Positions 37,042 through 44,991 of a DNA stretch of 64,000 nucleotides are shown here, piece after piece; the stretch's first letter is position 1, and every line of letters starts with the position of its first letter. The notes under the pieces were generated by a model that was not told the origin of the DNA, did no database searches, and saw nothing but the letters and a program-made list of their open reading frames with translations. Source of the stretch: Psychrilyobacter piezotolerans (lineage in GTDB: Bacteria; Fusobacteriota; Fusobacteriia; Fusobacteriales; Fusobacteriaceae); assembly GCF_003391055.1 (NCBI RefSeq), contig NZ_QUAJ01000009.1:39175-103174 (forward strand). The letters are read 5' to 3'. The translations under genes and the position numbers were made by a program.

Positions 37042-37055
37042 GACTCTCAGAATAT
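37042..37055 (+). terminator. left half of an ABC-F terminator split by an IS
   Basis: GACTCTCAGAATAT at 37042-37055, preceded by seven A, is the exact reverse complement of ATATTCTGAGAGTC at 38509-38522, which is followed by eight T. Put together they make a 14-base-pair stem and T-run, a typical terminator for the upstream ABC-F gene. The IS lies in the loop. Confidence 0.7.
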
Positions 37056-37066
37056 TTATTCTAAAC

Positions 37067-37104
37067 TGTAACCTTTGTCAAGGACACTAAAAAAAGAGTG
37101 GGAC
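37067..37104 (+). repeat. left inverted repeat of the IS3 element
   Basis: Begins TGTAACCT and pairs with the right end at 38468-38506, roughly 28 of 38 positions alike by eye, including the outermost eight. Confidence 0.7.
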
Positions 37105-37110
37105 AATAAT

Positions 37111-38016
37111 TTATGCAACTAAAAGGTGATTTCTGTATTCTACAGGAGTCATCTTTTTTAAATCCCATTGGTATCTATGATTGTTGTAATAATCCATAAA
37201 TTTCTTCATTTCTTTTTTCACTTCTTTTAAATTTTTACATTCTTTTAATTCTAAATGATCTTTCATATGACCAAAAAAAGATTCCATAGGAGCATTATCC
37301 CAACAATTGCCTCTTCTAGACATCGATTGCTTTATTCCTTTTCGCTTTAATAAATTTTGAAATTTAGGGCTTGTATAATGAACTCCTTGATCTGAATGAA
37401 TAAAACAGTTTTCTGCTAATTTAAATCGTTTTCTGCATAATTTTTTAATTGTATTAGTTGCTAATTCTAATTTTAAATTACTTGAAACTTCATAAGCTAG
37501 TATTTCATTGGTGGAACCATCTTTAATAGCTGATAGATAAGCTCTCTGCCCTTTGCCATAAGGTAAATAACTGATATCAGTTAATAGTACCTTTCGCGGA
37601 AGATTCTGTTTAAATTGTCTATTTAAAGTATTTGGTAAAGTGCTATGTTCTTTAGTGGCTTTTGCTATTTGTTTATATTTATTTGCTTTTCTGTGAGGGC
37701 AAACAATATTATATTTCCGCATTATTCTACCTATTTTTTTTAAACTATAGATGATGTTAGAATCCCTTTCTAAGTTCATTTTTATTGATCTAGCACCTCT
37801 TTTATATCCTTTTTTACCAAAAGCTTTCAAAATGTGTTTTTTAGCTTTTAAATCTTCTTTTTCTTTTAGCATCAAAGAATTTTTAGAATTTAGATAATTG
37901 TAAAAACCAGATCTAGAGACTTTTGCTTGATAACATAAAAATGCTGTCATCTTATTCAAATTGTATTTGTTTATTGTTAGTTCGATCATTTTAAAAATAT
38001 CTAGTTTTTTTACCAC
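37111..38016 (-). CDS. IS3-family transposase, OrfB (integrase domain)
   Basis: A 301-residue OrfB of the IS3 family. The N-terminus has the HTH_21 region (about 40-95, KKGYKRGARSIKMNL). The rve-type integrase core carries the DDE triad: D in LLTDISYLPYG, D in FIHSDQGVHYTSPKF, and E in APMESFFGHMK, 35 residues after the second D as usual. The C-terminal MDYYNNHRYQWDLKKMTPVEYR is diagnostic. The start is a GTG at 38016 inside the orfA stop region; the functional product is probably an OrfAB fusion made by frameshifting. Intact. Confidence 0.95.
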   Translation of the reverse strand: MVKKLDIFKMIELTINKYNLNKMTAFLCYQAKVSRSGFYNYLNSKNSLMLKEKEDLKAKKHILKAFGKKGYKRGARSIKMNLERDSNIIYSLKKIGRIMRKYNIVCPHRKANKYKQIAKATKEHSTLPNTLNRQFKQNLPRKVLLTDISYLPYGKGQRAYLSAIKDGSTNEILAYEVSSNLKLELATNTIKKLCRKRFKLAENCFIHSDQGVHYTSPKFQNLLKRKGIKQSMSRRGNCWDNAPMESFFGHMKDHLELKECKNLKEVKKEMKKFMDYYNNHRYQWDLKKMTPVEYRNHLLVA

Positions 38017-38417
38017 CCCCTTCTCATCTTTTTTAACTTTTTTAAAAACTCATTCTCGATTTCCAAAAGTCTGATTTTAGCTTCTAGTTTTTCCATTTTT
38101 TCAGCATCAGTTAATTCTCTATTTTTGGGTCTTCCTGATGAGTGCTCTCTAGAGTCCTTTAAACCTAAAAGACCGTCTTTGTTATATGATTTCTTCCACC
38201 TTTGCGCAGACTGTTCAATCCTTTTAATACCAAGAATTTCAATATCAAATCCATTTTCTTCAAAGATTATTCTGGGTAATTTACCTTTTGAATATTCTTC
38301 AATAAATTTTTCTTTAAATTCAAGAGCATAAATAATAGATTTATGTGAAACTTTTAGAATGTTTTTATTCTTTGACAATATTTTAATTTCTTTTTCAGTA
38401 AATAATTTTTTAGACAT
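38010..38417 (-). CDS. IS3-family transposase, OrfA (helix-turn-helix)
   Basis: A 135-residue OrfA. A helix-turn-helix (about 30-80, IIYALEFKEKFIEEYSKG and QRWKKSYNKDGLLGLKDS) binds the inverted repeats, and the C-terminal leucine zipper (EKLEAKIRLLEIENEFLKKL) supports multimerisation. Near its end TTA AAA AAG on the coding strand holds the heptamer A AAA AAG, the classic -1 slippery site, and the -1 frame leads into orfB at its GTG. Overlap with orfB is 7 bases. Confidence 0.92.
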   Translation of the reverse strand: MSKKLFTEKEIKILSKNKNILKVSHKSIIYALEFKEKFIEEYSKGKLPRIIFEENGFDIEILGIKRIEQSAQRWKKSYNKDGLLGLKDSREHSSGRPKNRELTDAEKMEKLEAKIRLLEIENEFLKKLKKMRRGW

Positions 38418-38467
38418 TTGAAACTCCTTAACCTTTATTTTAAAGTATACAAAAAACCTGTAAACTT

Positions 38468-38506
38468 TGACACTCTTTTTTTCTAGTGTCTAGTTTACAG
38501 GTTACA
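38468..38506 (-). repeat. right inverted repeat of the IS3 element
   Basis: Counterpart of 37067-37104; its outer end (38506) touches the second half of the split terminator after two bases. Confidence 0.7.
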
Positions 38507-38585
38507 GTATATTCTGAGAGTCTTTTTTTTATATTTAATTGCCAATTGTCCTAATACCTGATCTCAGCTCCTTTTAAAGCTCCTA

Positions 38586-38720
38586 TTACATTAATCCAAC
38601 TGTATGTTGCATCATATATATATTCTGACTCTCACGGCTTGCTTTGAGTAGGATTATGCATTTAGATTTCTTATCAACTAATGTTACTATTGTTGATTTT
38701 CTTTTTTCTCCGATTATTAT
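38586..38720 (-). pseudogene. remnant of an IS30-family transposase
   Basis: On the minus strand 44 codons read IIIGEKRKSTIVTLVDKKSK and then CIILLKASRESQ before a stop. This corresponds to the IS30-type block around the first catalytic region (LIIGKGxKSAIxTLVERKTR). No start codon and no flanking transposase sequence remain, so it is a scar. Confidence 0.6.
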
Positions 38721-38723
38721 ATT

Positions 38724-38754
38724 AAGACCTTTGAAAAATAAGGTCTTTTTTTTT
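38724..38754 (+). terminator. terminator upstream of the exopolysaccharide promoter
   Basis: Perfect 8-base-pair stem AAGACCTT / AAGGTCTT with an 8-base loop and seven T. It isolates the locus from upstream transcription. Confidence 0.85.
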
Positions 38755-38873
38755 CAAACAAATTTATATTCCTGGAATTTTTTATAAAAATAATAGGGTT
38801 TTCTATTTTTAGATCTATTTAAATCTTATTTCGCTATAAATTTATTTTAAATTCTGTAAAAAAAAACAGATTT

Positions 38874-38902
38874 TTGACAGACTTATCCCATTAGTTTATT
38901 AT
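38874..38902 (+). promoter_or_regulatory. sigma-70-type promoter of the exopolysaccharide operon
   Basis: TTGACA (perfect -35, 38874-38879), 17-base spacer, TATTAT (-10, 38897-38902). A 140-base leader follows. This is the only strong promoter seen for the run of genes from 39048 to 63551. Confidence 0.75.
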
Positions 38903-38971
38903 ATAAATTTTTTATATAATTTCATTTTGCTACAAGCTACAAGCTATAAGATTAACTTAATAAAAAATATT

Positions 38972-39004
38972 AGACCATGCAGGAATCTTTATGGTCTGGC
39001 GGTA
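38972..39004 (+). promoter_or_regulatory. leader hairpin and ops-like motif
   Basis: A 7-base-pair hairpin AGACCAT / ATGGTCT (38972-38997) in the untranslated leader is followed at once by GGCGGTA (38998-39004), the first seven bases of the ops element GGCGGTAG at which RfaH-type NusG paralogues load in long polysaccharide operons. LoaP-type antiterminators of other phyla recognise a leader hairpin. No such protein is encoded in the window, so the role is inferred. Confidence 0.45.
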
Positions 39005-39047
39005 AATAAAATTAACAATTAACAGAAAAAAATTAGGAGGTGAGACC

Positions 39048-39791
39048 ATGAAGGGAAAAAAGGAAGAGGAAAATTTAATGTTTGAAAGAGATGAGATGGA
39101 AGACAACACAGACTTTATGAATCTAGAATTTTTCATGAACCTAGTATTTCTACTTCTTAAAAGATGGAAAGTTATCATAATAGTGGCAGTACCGATAATG
39201 ATATTGGGAGTGAATTATGCTAGAACCAGACCTAATATTTATAAAGCTGAAGCTACCCTTATGCTGTCTAGTGGGCAGCGTAAATTGAACACTGCAGAGA
39301 TGTCTAGAAATCAAAGAATGATATCCTCCTATACAGAAATAGCCAGAAGTAAGAGTATTATGAGAAATGTAATTGCAAAATTAGATTTAGATATGGAGCC
39401 TGAAAATGTGGCTAATTTGGTAAAGGTAACTCCTATAGATGATACAGAATTTATTAAAATTAGTTATATGGATGGTAATCCTCAAAAAGCAGCTCTTTTA
39501 GTAAATGAAGTAGCCAGGGAATTTATCACAAAGATAAAAAAAGTGATGATTTTTGAAAACTTAAAAATTATAGAAAAAGCAGAGGTCCCTAAAGAAGCTA
39601 TACCTATAAAAAGAAAGCTCATTATAGGAGTTTCAACGATATTAGGGCTTATGTTAGGAATCTTTGTAGTTTTGGCGATGGAATTTTTTCATACTAAGTT
39701 GAGAAAGGCAGAAGATATAGAAAAAATAATGGGATGTTCGGTAATATTGAATATACCAGATTTTGATATCCTGGAAGAAGGTGAGAAATAA
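39048..39791 (+). CDS. CpsC/Wzz-like polysaccharide co-polymerase (chain-length) protein
   Basis: A 247-residue Wzz-domain protein of the Gram-positive CpsC/YveK type. Two membrane segments (about 45-63, VIIIVAVPIMILGV, and 187-208, LIIGVSTILGLMLGIFVVLA) flank an extracytoplasmic domain with the usual YKAEATLML and a proline-rich VPKEAIPIKRK just before the second segment. It controls polymer length and activates the separate tyrosine kinase encoded next. TTAGGAGGTGAG precedes the ATG. First gene of the locus, directly adjacent to cpsD (overlap of 1 base). Confidence 0.88.
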   Translation: MKGKKEEENLMFERDEMEDNTDFMNLEFFMNLVFLLLKRWKVIIIVAVPIMILGVNYARTRPNIYKAEATLMLSSGQRKLNTAEMSRNQRMISSYTEIARSKSIMRNVIAKLDLDMEPENVANLVKVTPIDDTEFIKISYMDGNPQKAALLVNEVAREFITKIKKVMIFENLKIIEKAEVPKEAIPIKRKLIIGVSTILGLMLGIFVVLAMEFFHTKLRKAEDIEKIMGCSVILNIPDFDILEEGEK

Positions 39792-40501
39792 TGGCAGAGA
39801 GAAACATATTTTTTAAAAAAGGTCAAAATAATCAGATGGCAGAACTATTTAGGATTCTTAGAACTAATATTTATTTTATGGGAAAAAAAAAGAATAGGGT
39901 GGTAGTAGTTACCAGTACCATTCCAGGGGAAGGAAAGAGCACTGTAGCGTCAAATTATGCCATGTCTGTGGCCATAGGTAAAGAGAAAGTGCTTTTGATA
40001 GATTGTGATATAAGAAAACCTAGAGCTCACAGCAGTTTTGGGATACAAATAAATCATGGTATGGGGGAGGTTCTTTCAGGAGAAAAAAAAATAGATGAGG
40101 TAATCCTTAAGGGAGTGGAGAAAAATTTAGATATTCTACCATCGAAACATATGGATCAAAATGTAAGTGAACTTTTCCTGGGAGATAGAATGAGGAATAT
40201 CTTGGAGAAGTTAAGGAAGAAATATGATCTTATAGTACTGGACACCCCCCCCCTTATGGTAGTCACAGATGCACTAATTCTTTCGCAATATGGAGACGGA
40301 GTATTGTATGTTTGTGGATATGATATGGTGACTAAGCAAGAAATGAATCAGGCAAAAAAAATGTTAGATTCTGCAGGGGTAACTCTTTATGGTGTAATTG
40401 TAAATAGGATAAACAAGGACGGTTATTCCCATGGTAATTATGGATATTATAACTATAAATATAAAGATTATCAGGATTATTTTAATGGTGATAAACAATG
40501 A
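39791..40501 (+). CDS. CpsD/CapB-type bacterial tyrosine kinase
   Basis: A 236-residue BY-kinase. Walker A TSTIPGEGKST (~40-50), Walker A' VLLIDCDIRKPR (~75-86) and Walker B LIVLDTPPLM (~152) are intact. The C-terminal tail is tyrosine-rich (NYGYYNYKYKDYQDYF), the autophosphorylation cluster removed by the phosphatase encoded next. With the CpsC-like protein it forms a two-part kinase, the Firmicutes-style arrangement rather than the one-chain Wzc. It overlaps the next gene by ATGA. Confidence 0.93.
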   Translation: MAERNIFFKKGQNNQMAELFRILRTNIYFMGKKKNRVVVVTSTIPGEGKSTVASNYAMSVAIGKEKVLLIDCDIRKPRAHSSFGIQINHGMGEVLSGEKKIDEVILKGVEKNLDILPSKHMDQNVSELFLGDRMRNILEKLRKKYDLIVLDTPPLMVVTDALILSQYGDGVLYVCGYDMVTKQEMNQAKKMLDSAGVTLYGVIVNRINKDGYSHGNYGYYNYKYKDYQDYFNGDKQ

Positions 40502-41280
40502 CCGATCTTCATTGCCATATTCTACCAAAGATAGATGATGGAGCTAGAAATATATCTGAATCCATAGATATGGCCTTAGCTGCCAAAAAATTGGGGTATA
40601 AAAAATTATGTTGTACTTCCCACTATAGGGTTGGGAGGTATGAAAATCAAAGTTATGAAGGATCTTTTGAGGAATTAAAAAAGGAGTTGAAAACTAGGAA
40701 GATAGAGATAGAAATCTTAGAGGGAAATGAACTTTTTTTAGATTTTGAAGGATTAGAAGCTCTTAGGGATGGGAAGGTCAAGACCCTGGGTGGGAGTAAA
40801 TATATTTTAGTTGAAGAGATGCCAGGGATGACAGTTATGGCACTGAACTCTACTTTGGAAATGGTGAGGGAATTAGGATATAAACCAATCCTTGCACACG
40901 TAGAAAGGTATCTTCATATAAAGATAGATGAACTCAGAAAATTAAAAGAAGAAGGTTGTATACTGCAGATGAATTTAAAATCTTTAAATAATTCTTTAAG
41001 GGAGAGGTGTAGGATATTGCTGCTCAAAGGATTAATAGATGTAGTGGCTTCAGATGCTCATAGAATAGACAGAAGAAATTATGATTTGATGGAAGAAAAA
41101 ATGATTCTAGATGAGATAGTTGGGGGAGAAAATGCAAGGATTTTAATGAAAACAAACCCGGATAGAATATTAGAAGATGGAAAATTAATGGAGGTGATAA
41201 CAGATGAAAAAAAAGAGTCTTATAGGAGTAGTGTTGTTGGGACTTTCCTTACAGAGTTATTCAATCGATTTAGATCTTGA
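40498..41280 (+). CDS. CpsB-type PHP-domain protein tyrosine phosphatase
   Basis: A 260-residue manganese-dependent PHP phosphatase, counterpart of CpsB/YwqE. MTDLHCHILPKIDDGARN at the start and LAHVERYLH and DVVASDAHRI later give the metal ligands. It dephosphorylates the CpsD-type kinase. The frame runs on 77 bases into the next gene, ending FLTELFNRFRS; homologues usually end about 20 residues earlier (near KLMEVI), so the stop seems to have been lost and the C-terminus extended in another frame over the TolC signal-peptide region. Confidence 0.9.
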   Translation: MTDLHCHILPKIDDGARNISESIDMALAAKKLGYKKLCCTSHYRVGRYENQSYEGSFEELKKELKTRKIEIEILEGNELFLDFEGLEALRDGKVKTLGGSKYILVEEMPGMTVMALNSTLEMVRELGYKPILAHVERYLHIKIDELRKLKEEGCILQMNLKSLNNSLRERCRILLLKGLIDVVASDAHRIDRRNYDLMEEKMILDEIVGGENARILMKTNPDRILEDGKLMEVITDEKKESYRSSVVGTFLTELFNRFRS

Positions 41281-42439
41281 ATCTGCAATGAACATGGCGA
41301 TCCAAGGAAATCCAGATATGAGGGTAAAAAAATTAGAAATTGAAAAGAATGAATTGGGAGAAACTATAGCTAAGAAGGCATTGCTGCCAAACATAGGTGT
41401 TAGTTTAGGCTATGATTTTATTGAAGATGAAGACAGTAAGAGTGTGTCAACATCCATTCCAATCTATACGGGAGGAGTCCTCACCAACAATATAAAACTT
41501 GCTAAATTAAATAATAAGGTGGGACTTTCAGAATTAGAGATTCTTAAATTGGATATCAGGGAGCAGGTAATCTCTAAATATTTTCAGATACTGAATTTAC
41601 AAAAAAGATTAGAGATAGGCGGGATTGTGATAGAGACTCTGGAAAAACAAAAACAAAGGCTGGAAAGTCTATTCAATGGAATTAAACTTATTCCGAAATC
41701 GGAATTATTAAAGGTGGAGTCCGATCTTTTAGCTGCTCAGGCTTCTAAATTTAGAGATGAAAAGGCCATGGAAATAGCTACTTATGATATGAAGATACTT
41801 CTTGGAATAGACATTTCGGAGGAGCTTATCTTAAGAGAATTCAAATATGAAAATATAGATGTGGATTCCTATGATTTGGAATCGGATATAATGATAGCCC
41901 TAGCCAATGGGAATAGAGCCGATATAGAAAAACTGAGGATGGAGATAGCAGAGAGGGAATTAGATATTGCAAGGGCGGATTTTAAGCCTACGGTGTCATT
42001 AAGCGCCAGTTATAATTTGGATGGTTATGATTTAAGTGGGTATGAGAAAGTCAGTGATGATGAATGGAGGGTATCACTGAGTGCTTCCTGGGAACTTTTT
42101 AGTTGGGGAAGCAGTATAGATAATATGAATCGAAGTAAAAAGTCATTGAAACAGGCTAATATAGAGATGAACAAAGGATTGGATCAGCTCTCTGTAGAGA
42201 TTAGAGGAAGATACAATGAGATGCAAACTCTATATATGGAAGCTGAGACTGAGGAAAAAAAACTGGATATGTCCAAGGAGAACCTGAGAATAGATACAAT
42301 GAGATATGACAGTGGTATGATCAGTTCCTTGGATTATCTAGATTCGGTAAACAGGTTAAAGGATTCTGAAGAGATGTTTTATCTGCTTCAAAGACAGTTA
42401 GTTTTGGCAAGGGTGGAGTATGAAAATTTATTGAAGTAG
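41204..42439 (+). CDS. TolC-like outer membrane efflux protein
   Basis: A 411-residue OEP/TolC family protein. A signal peptide (MKKKSLIGVVLLGLSLQSYS) precedes LDLESAMNMAIQGNPDM, the typical opening. Two repeats of long amphipathic helices with strand-forming segments (VSLGYDF, VSLSASYNLDGY, WRVSLSASWELFSWG) follow, which form the trimeric channel-tunnel. This shows an outer membrane in the host. The gene starts inside the end of the CpsB gene with GGAGGTG as ribosome binding site. With the next two genes it forms a tripartite export cassette. Confidence 0.9.
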   Translation: MKKKSLIGVVLLGLSLQSYSIDLDLESAMNMAIQGNPDMRVKKLEIEKNELGETIAKKALLPNIGVSLGYDFIEDEDSKSVSTSIPIYTGGVLTNNIKLAKLNNKVGLSELEILKLDIREQVISKYFQILNLQKRLEIGGIVIETLEKQKQRLESLFNGIKLIPKSELLKVESDLLAAQASKFRDEKAMEIATYDMKILLGIDISEELILREFKYENIDVDSYDLESDIMIALANGNRADIEKLRMEIAERELDIARADFKPTVSLSASYNLDGYDLSGYEKVSDDEWRVSLSASWELFSWGSSIDNMNRSKKSLKQANIEMNKGLDQLSVEIRGRYNEMQTLYMEAETEEKKLDMSKENLRIDTMRYDSGMISSLDYLDSVNRLKDSEEMFYLLQRQLVLARVEYENLLK

Positions 42440-42523
42440 AGGATATAGAATTATTATAAAAAAAATCAGCCAAGAATGGCACAAACCAACAAAGTTGTTA
42501 GGTTTGTTTTGGAGGACAGATAT

Positions 42524-43858
42524 ATGAAGACAAATAAAATTATATTGTTAGCTCTAATTATTGCCATTGGAGGAATCTTCATGATGAAAAATGAAGATGT
42601 GGATGATGGTAGCAGGGCAATAAAGGCGGTAAAAATAAGTACTGTGAAGACTGGGGATTTAAATGAGAGTCTTTTTTTTGAAGGGGTCGTAACTCCCAGG
42701 GAAAGTATACCTATTTATCTGAATTTTCCTGTTATTGTGGATAAGATATTGGTAAGAGAGGGAACAGAGGTAGAAAAAGGAGAAGAACTCATAATTTTTA
42801 GTCCCTCAACTAAAATAAATTTCGAAAGAGAACTACAAATGGCAGAGCTAGATATAAAAAATATTGAATTACAACTAGCTGATTTAAACTCGGGATCCAT
42901 TAAATTAGAGTTAGAAAGTAGGAAACTTGAAATTAAGACATTAAATGAAGATATAAAAGCTCTCAATAGACAACTTTCTATTATAATTTTTGAAGCTAAA
43001 AATTCTAGGAAAGAAGCGAATGCAAAGATGAAACTTTTAGATAATGATGCTATTTCATCGACAGATGTTAATATGGCTATTACTGCTGCTAATAGAAATG
43101 AGATGGAGGTAGTAGATACTAAGACTGCCCTAGAACTTTCCAAACAAAAATATGAACTTATGATATCGAGTTATGAGAGACTTAAAAGAGAGCTGAATCT
43201 TCAAAAACTGAGGATTGAGGGAGAATATCAAAAACAAAAATTAAAAAAACAAGATATAGAGGAAAAATTGGAAAAAGTAGGGAAGCCATTGACAGCTCCT
43301 ATAAATGGAATAATTACAGAACTTCTTGTAGAAAAAGGAACACATGCAGGAGCAGGAATTAAGTTATTATCTATAGCTGCTATAGGAGATAATATGGTTA
43401 AATTGAATATTCCTGTGCAACAGGCAAAGTGGATAAGGAAGGGTCAAAATTCTAAAATAATAGTTAGAGAAGGATTTGAAGAACAGGTTGTTTCAGGAAG
43501 GGTAGAGAGTGTAGCTAGAGTTGCCAAAACCATAGGAGGGGCAGATTATACAGAGAGGATAATAGAGGTAGAAATATCTTCAAATAATAAAAATCTTAAA
43601 CTTGGGTACTCTGTAGGAGTAGAGATAGAGGGAGAGAACAGAATAAATCTTAAGTTAATAGATGCTTTTTCTATTTTTCAAGAAGATGAAAAAAATTATG
43701 TATATACAGTAGAAGATAATAGGGTGAAAAAAACCTTGGTAGAAATAGGAGCTAAAACAGTTTCAAAATTTGAGGTATTAAATCTTGCTGAGGGAACTCA
43801 AATAGTGGTAAATCCATTTAAAGTAAAGGATGGGGATAGGATAAAAATAAGAAAATAA
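42524..43858 (+). CDS. HlyD/MFP-type periplasmic adaptor protein
   Basis: About 444 residues. An N-terminal membrane anchor (IILLALIIAIGGIFMM), then the barrel-sandwich lipoyl half VVTPRESIPIYLNFPVIVDKI and a long coiled coil (~100-260, rich in K, E, L), returning to APINGIITELLVEKGTHAGAG. Beta-barrel and membrane-proximal domains follow. The open frame extends to 42476, but ATG 42524 with TTGGAGG upstream gives a sensible start. It bridges the inner-membrane permease of the next gene and the TolC-like channel. Confidence 0.88.
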   Translation: MKTNKIILLALIIAIGGIFMMKNEDVDDGSRAIKAVKISTVKTGDLNESLFFEGVVTPRESIPIYLNFPVIVDKILVREGTEVEKGEELIIFSPSTKINFERELQMAELDIKNIELQLADLNSGSIKLELESRKLEIKTLNEDIKALNRQLSIIIFEAKNSRKEANAKMKLLDNDAISSTDVNMAITAANRNEMEVVDTKTALELSKQKYELMISSYERLKRELNLQKLRIEGEYQKQKLKKQDIEEKLEKVGKPLTAPINGIITELLVEKGTHAGAGIKLLSIAAIGDNMVKLNIPVQQAKWIRKGQNSKIIVREGFEEQVVSGRVESVARVAKTIGGADYTERIIEVEISSNNKNLKLGYSVGVEIEGENRINLKLIDAFSIFQEDEKNYVYTVEDNRVKKTLVEIGAKTVSKFEVLNLAEGTQIVVNPFKVKDGDRIKIRK

Positions 43859-43875
43859 AGGTAGGAGGGAAGAGG

Positions 43876-44973
43876 ATGAGTTTCTGGATAGCATGGAGAT
43901 TGATGTGGGGAAATAAAATTAGAATTTTCTTTCCCTTTGCAGGTATTACAATAGGAATAGCTTCTCTTATACTTATATTTTCTTTGGGAGAAGGAGGGAA
44001 AAAAGCCATAAAGGCTGACCTGGCAGCCCTTGCAGAAAATAGAATCATGTTAGGAGGGGAACGATTTGACATATCCGATGTTAGGCTTATTGAAGAAATT
44101 CCATATATAAGTTATGTCTATCTACCTCAAGGAACTTTAGGAAATAATGATATAAGAATAAAAGGATATTCTCAAAGAGCCCTTTCTCAACTTGGAATAA
44201 GTCGGAAATTGAGGGAAGGAGAGGTGCTTATAGAGAAGAATTCAGTAGAAATACTCAAGGGAAACGGACTTTTAAAAGGAAATCAATTGGAGGTTCAATT
44301 AGGAGCAAGTAGAGTAAAATTAAGGGTCATAGGAGAATACCACGAAAAAAATCCTGTTGAGATGATTAGACCGGGAGGGAAGGGAATCATAGGGTTAGAA
44401 ACTTTGGAAAACATTTTGAATAAAAAAAAATATGACCAGATGATAGTAGCTTTTCAAAATGGAGAGAATACAGAGGATCTTCTTCCCATGGTAATCCAAC
44501 AATTGGAAAGAAAATATGGGAGAAGGGGTGAATTTTATATTTTAGAAGGTTCGGCAGGGTATAAAAAGATTGAGAAGATAAAAAAAACTCTTGATATTTT
44601 TTTAAAAGCAATAGGAATTATAGCCATGATAGGGGGAGGGCTAGGAATTAGCAATCTTATGGCAGCAAATGTCAGAGAAAGATCGAGTCATATAGGAATT
44701 ATGAGAGCTGTTGGAATAAGCAAAAATATTATTTTGAAGATATTTCTTCTAGAAGGAAGTTTTATTTCCTTAGCGGGAGGGATAACAGGTATTCTGGCAG
44801 GAATTTTAGGAGGGATAATTATAGGTAGAATTATAGGAGTCCCTCCAATTTTTAAGATAGAACATATAACAGGGATATTAATTTCTGCTCTTTTTACAGG
44901 AATTATATTTGGGCTGCTTCCTGCCAGAAGAGCTTCTCAGATGGAAGTGGTGACTGCCCTCAATATAGATTAA
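43876..44973 (+). CDS. MacB-like FtsX-family ABC permease (no ATPase)
   Basis: A 365-residue permease. N-terminal membrane helix (~20-38, FFPFAGITIGIASLILIF) with the usual LGEGGKKAI, a periplasmic MacB-type core domain (~45-230), and three C-terminal helices (~240-355: IKAIGIIAMIGGGLG, FISLAGGITGILAGILGG, GILISALFTGIIFGLLPARRAS). The ending LPARRASQMEVVTALN is the FtsX/MacB signature. In MacB the ATPase is fused or encoded next door; here none is present within the locus, so an ATPase elsewhere must serve it or the system works differently. Confidence 0.88.
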   Translation: MSFWIAWRLMWGNKIRIFFPFAGITIGIASLILIFSLGEGGKKAIKADLAALAENRIMLGGERFDISDVRLIEEIPYISYVYLPQGTLGNNDIRIKGYSQRALSQLGISRKLREGEVLIEKNSVEILKGNGLLKGNQLEVQLGASRVKLRVIGEYHEKNPVEMIRPGGKGIIGLETLENILNKKKYDQMIVAFQNGENTEDLLPMVIQQLERKYGRRGEFYILEGSAGYKKIEKIKKTLDIFLKAIGIIAMIGGGLGISNLMAANVRERSSHIGIMRAVGISKNIILKIFLLEGSFISLAGGITGILAGILGGIIIGRIIGVPPIFKIEHITGILISALFTGIIFGLLPARRASQMEVVTALNID

Positions 44974-44991
44974 AAAAATAAGGTGATGAGG

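Larger units (their letters stand above)
37067..38506 (-). mobile_element. IS3-family insertion sequence, apparently complete
   Basis: About 1440 bases bounded by imperfect inverted repeats. The left end starts TGTAACCTTTGTCAAGGACA and the right end, read inwards on the minus strand, TGTAACCTGTAAACTAGACA; both run on to a (A)AAAAAAGAGTG block. It carries two overlapping reading frames (orfA 38417-38010, orfB 38016-37111) with a -1 frameshift signal. The tips have the IS3-type TG...CA ends. No clear target duplication is visible at the junctions (AAC before, GTA after). Both genes are intact, so it may be active. Confidence 0.85.
38507..39047. other. spacer between IS3 and exopolysaccharide locus
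   Basis: Contains the right half of the split terminator (38509-38530), an IS30-like transposase remnant (38586-38720, minus), a terminator (38724-38754, plus), a near-consensus promoter (38874-38902) and the structured leader of the exopolysaccharide operon. The rest is A+T-rich and empty. Confidence 0.7.
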
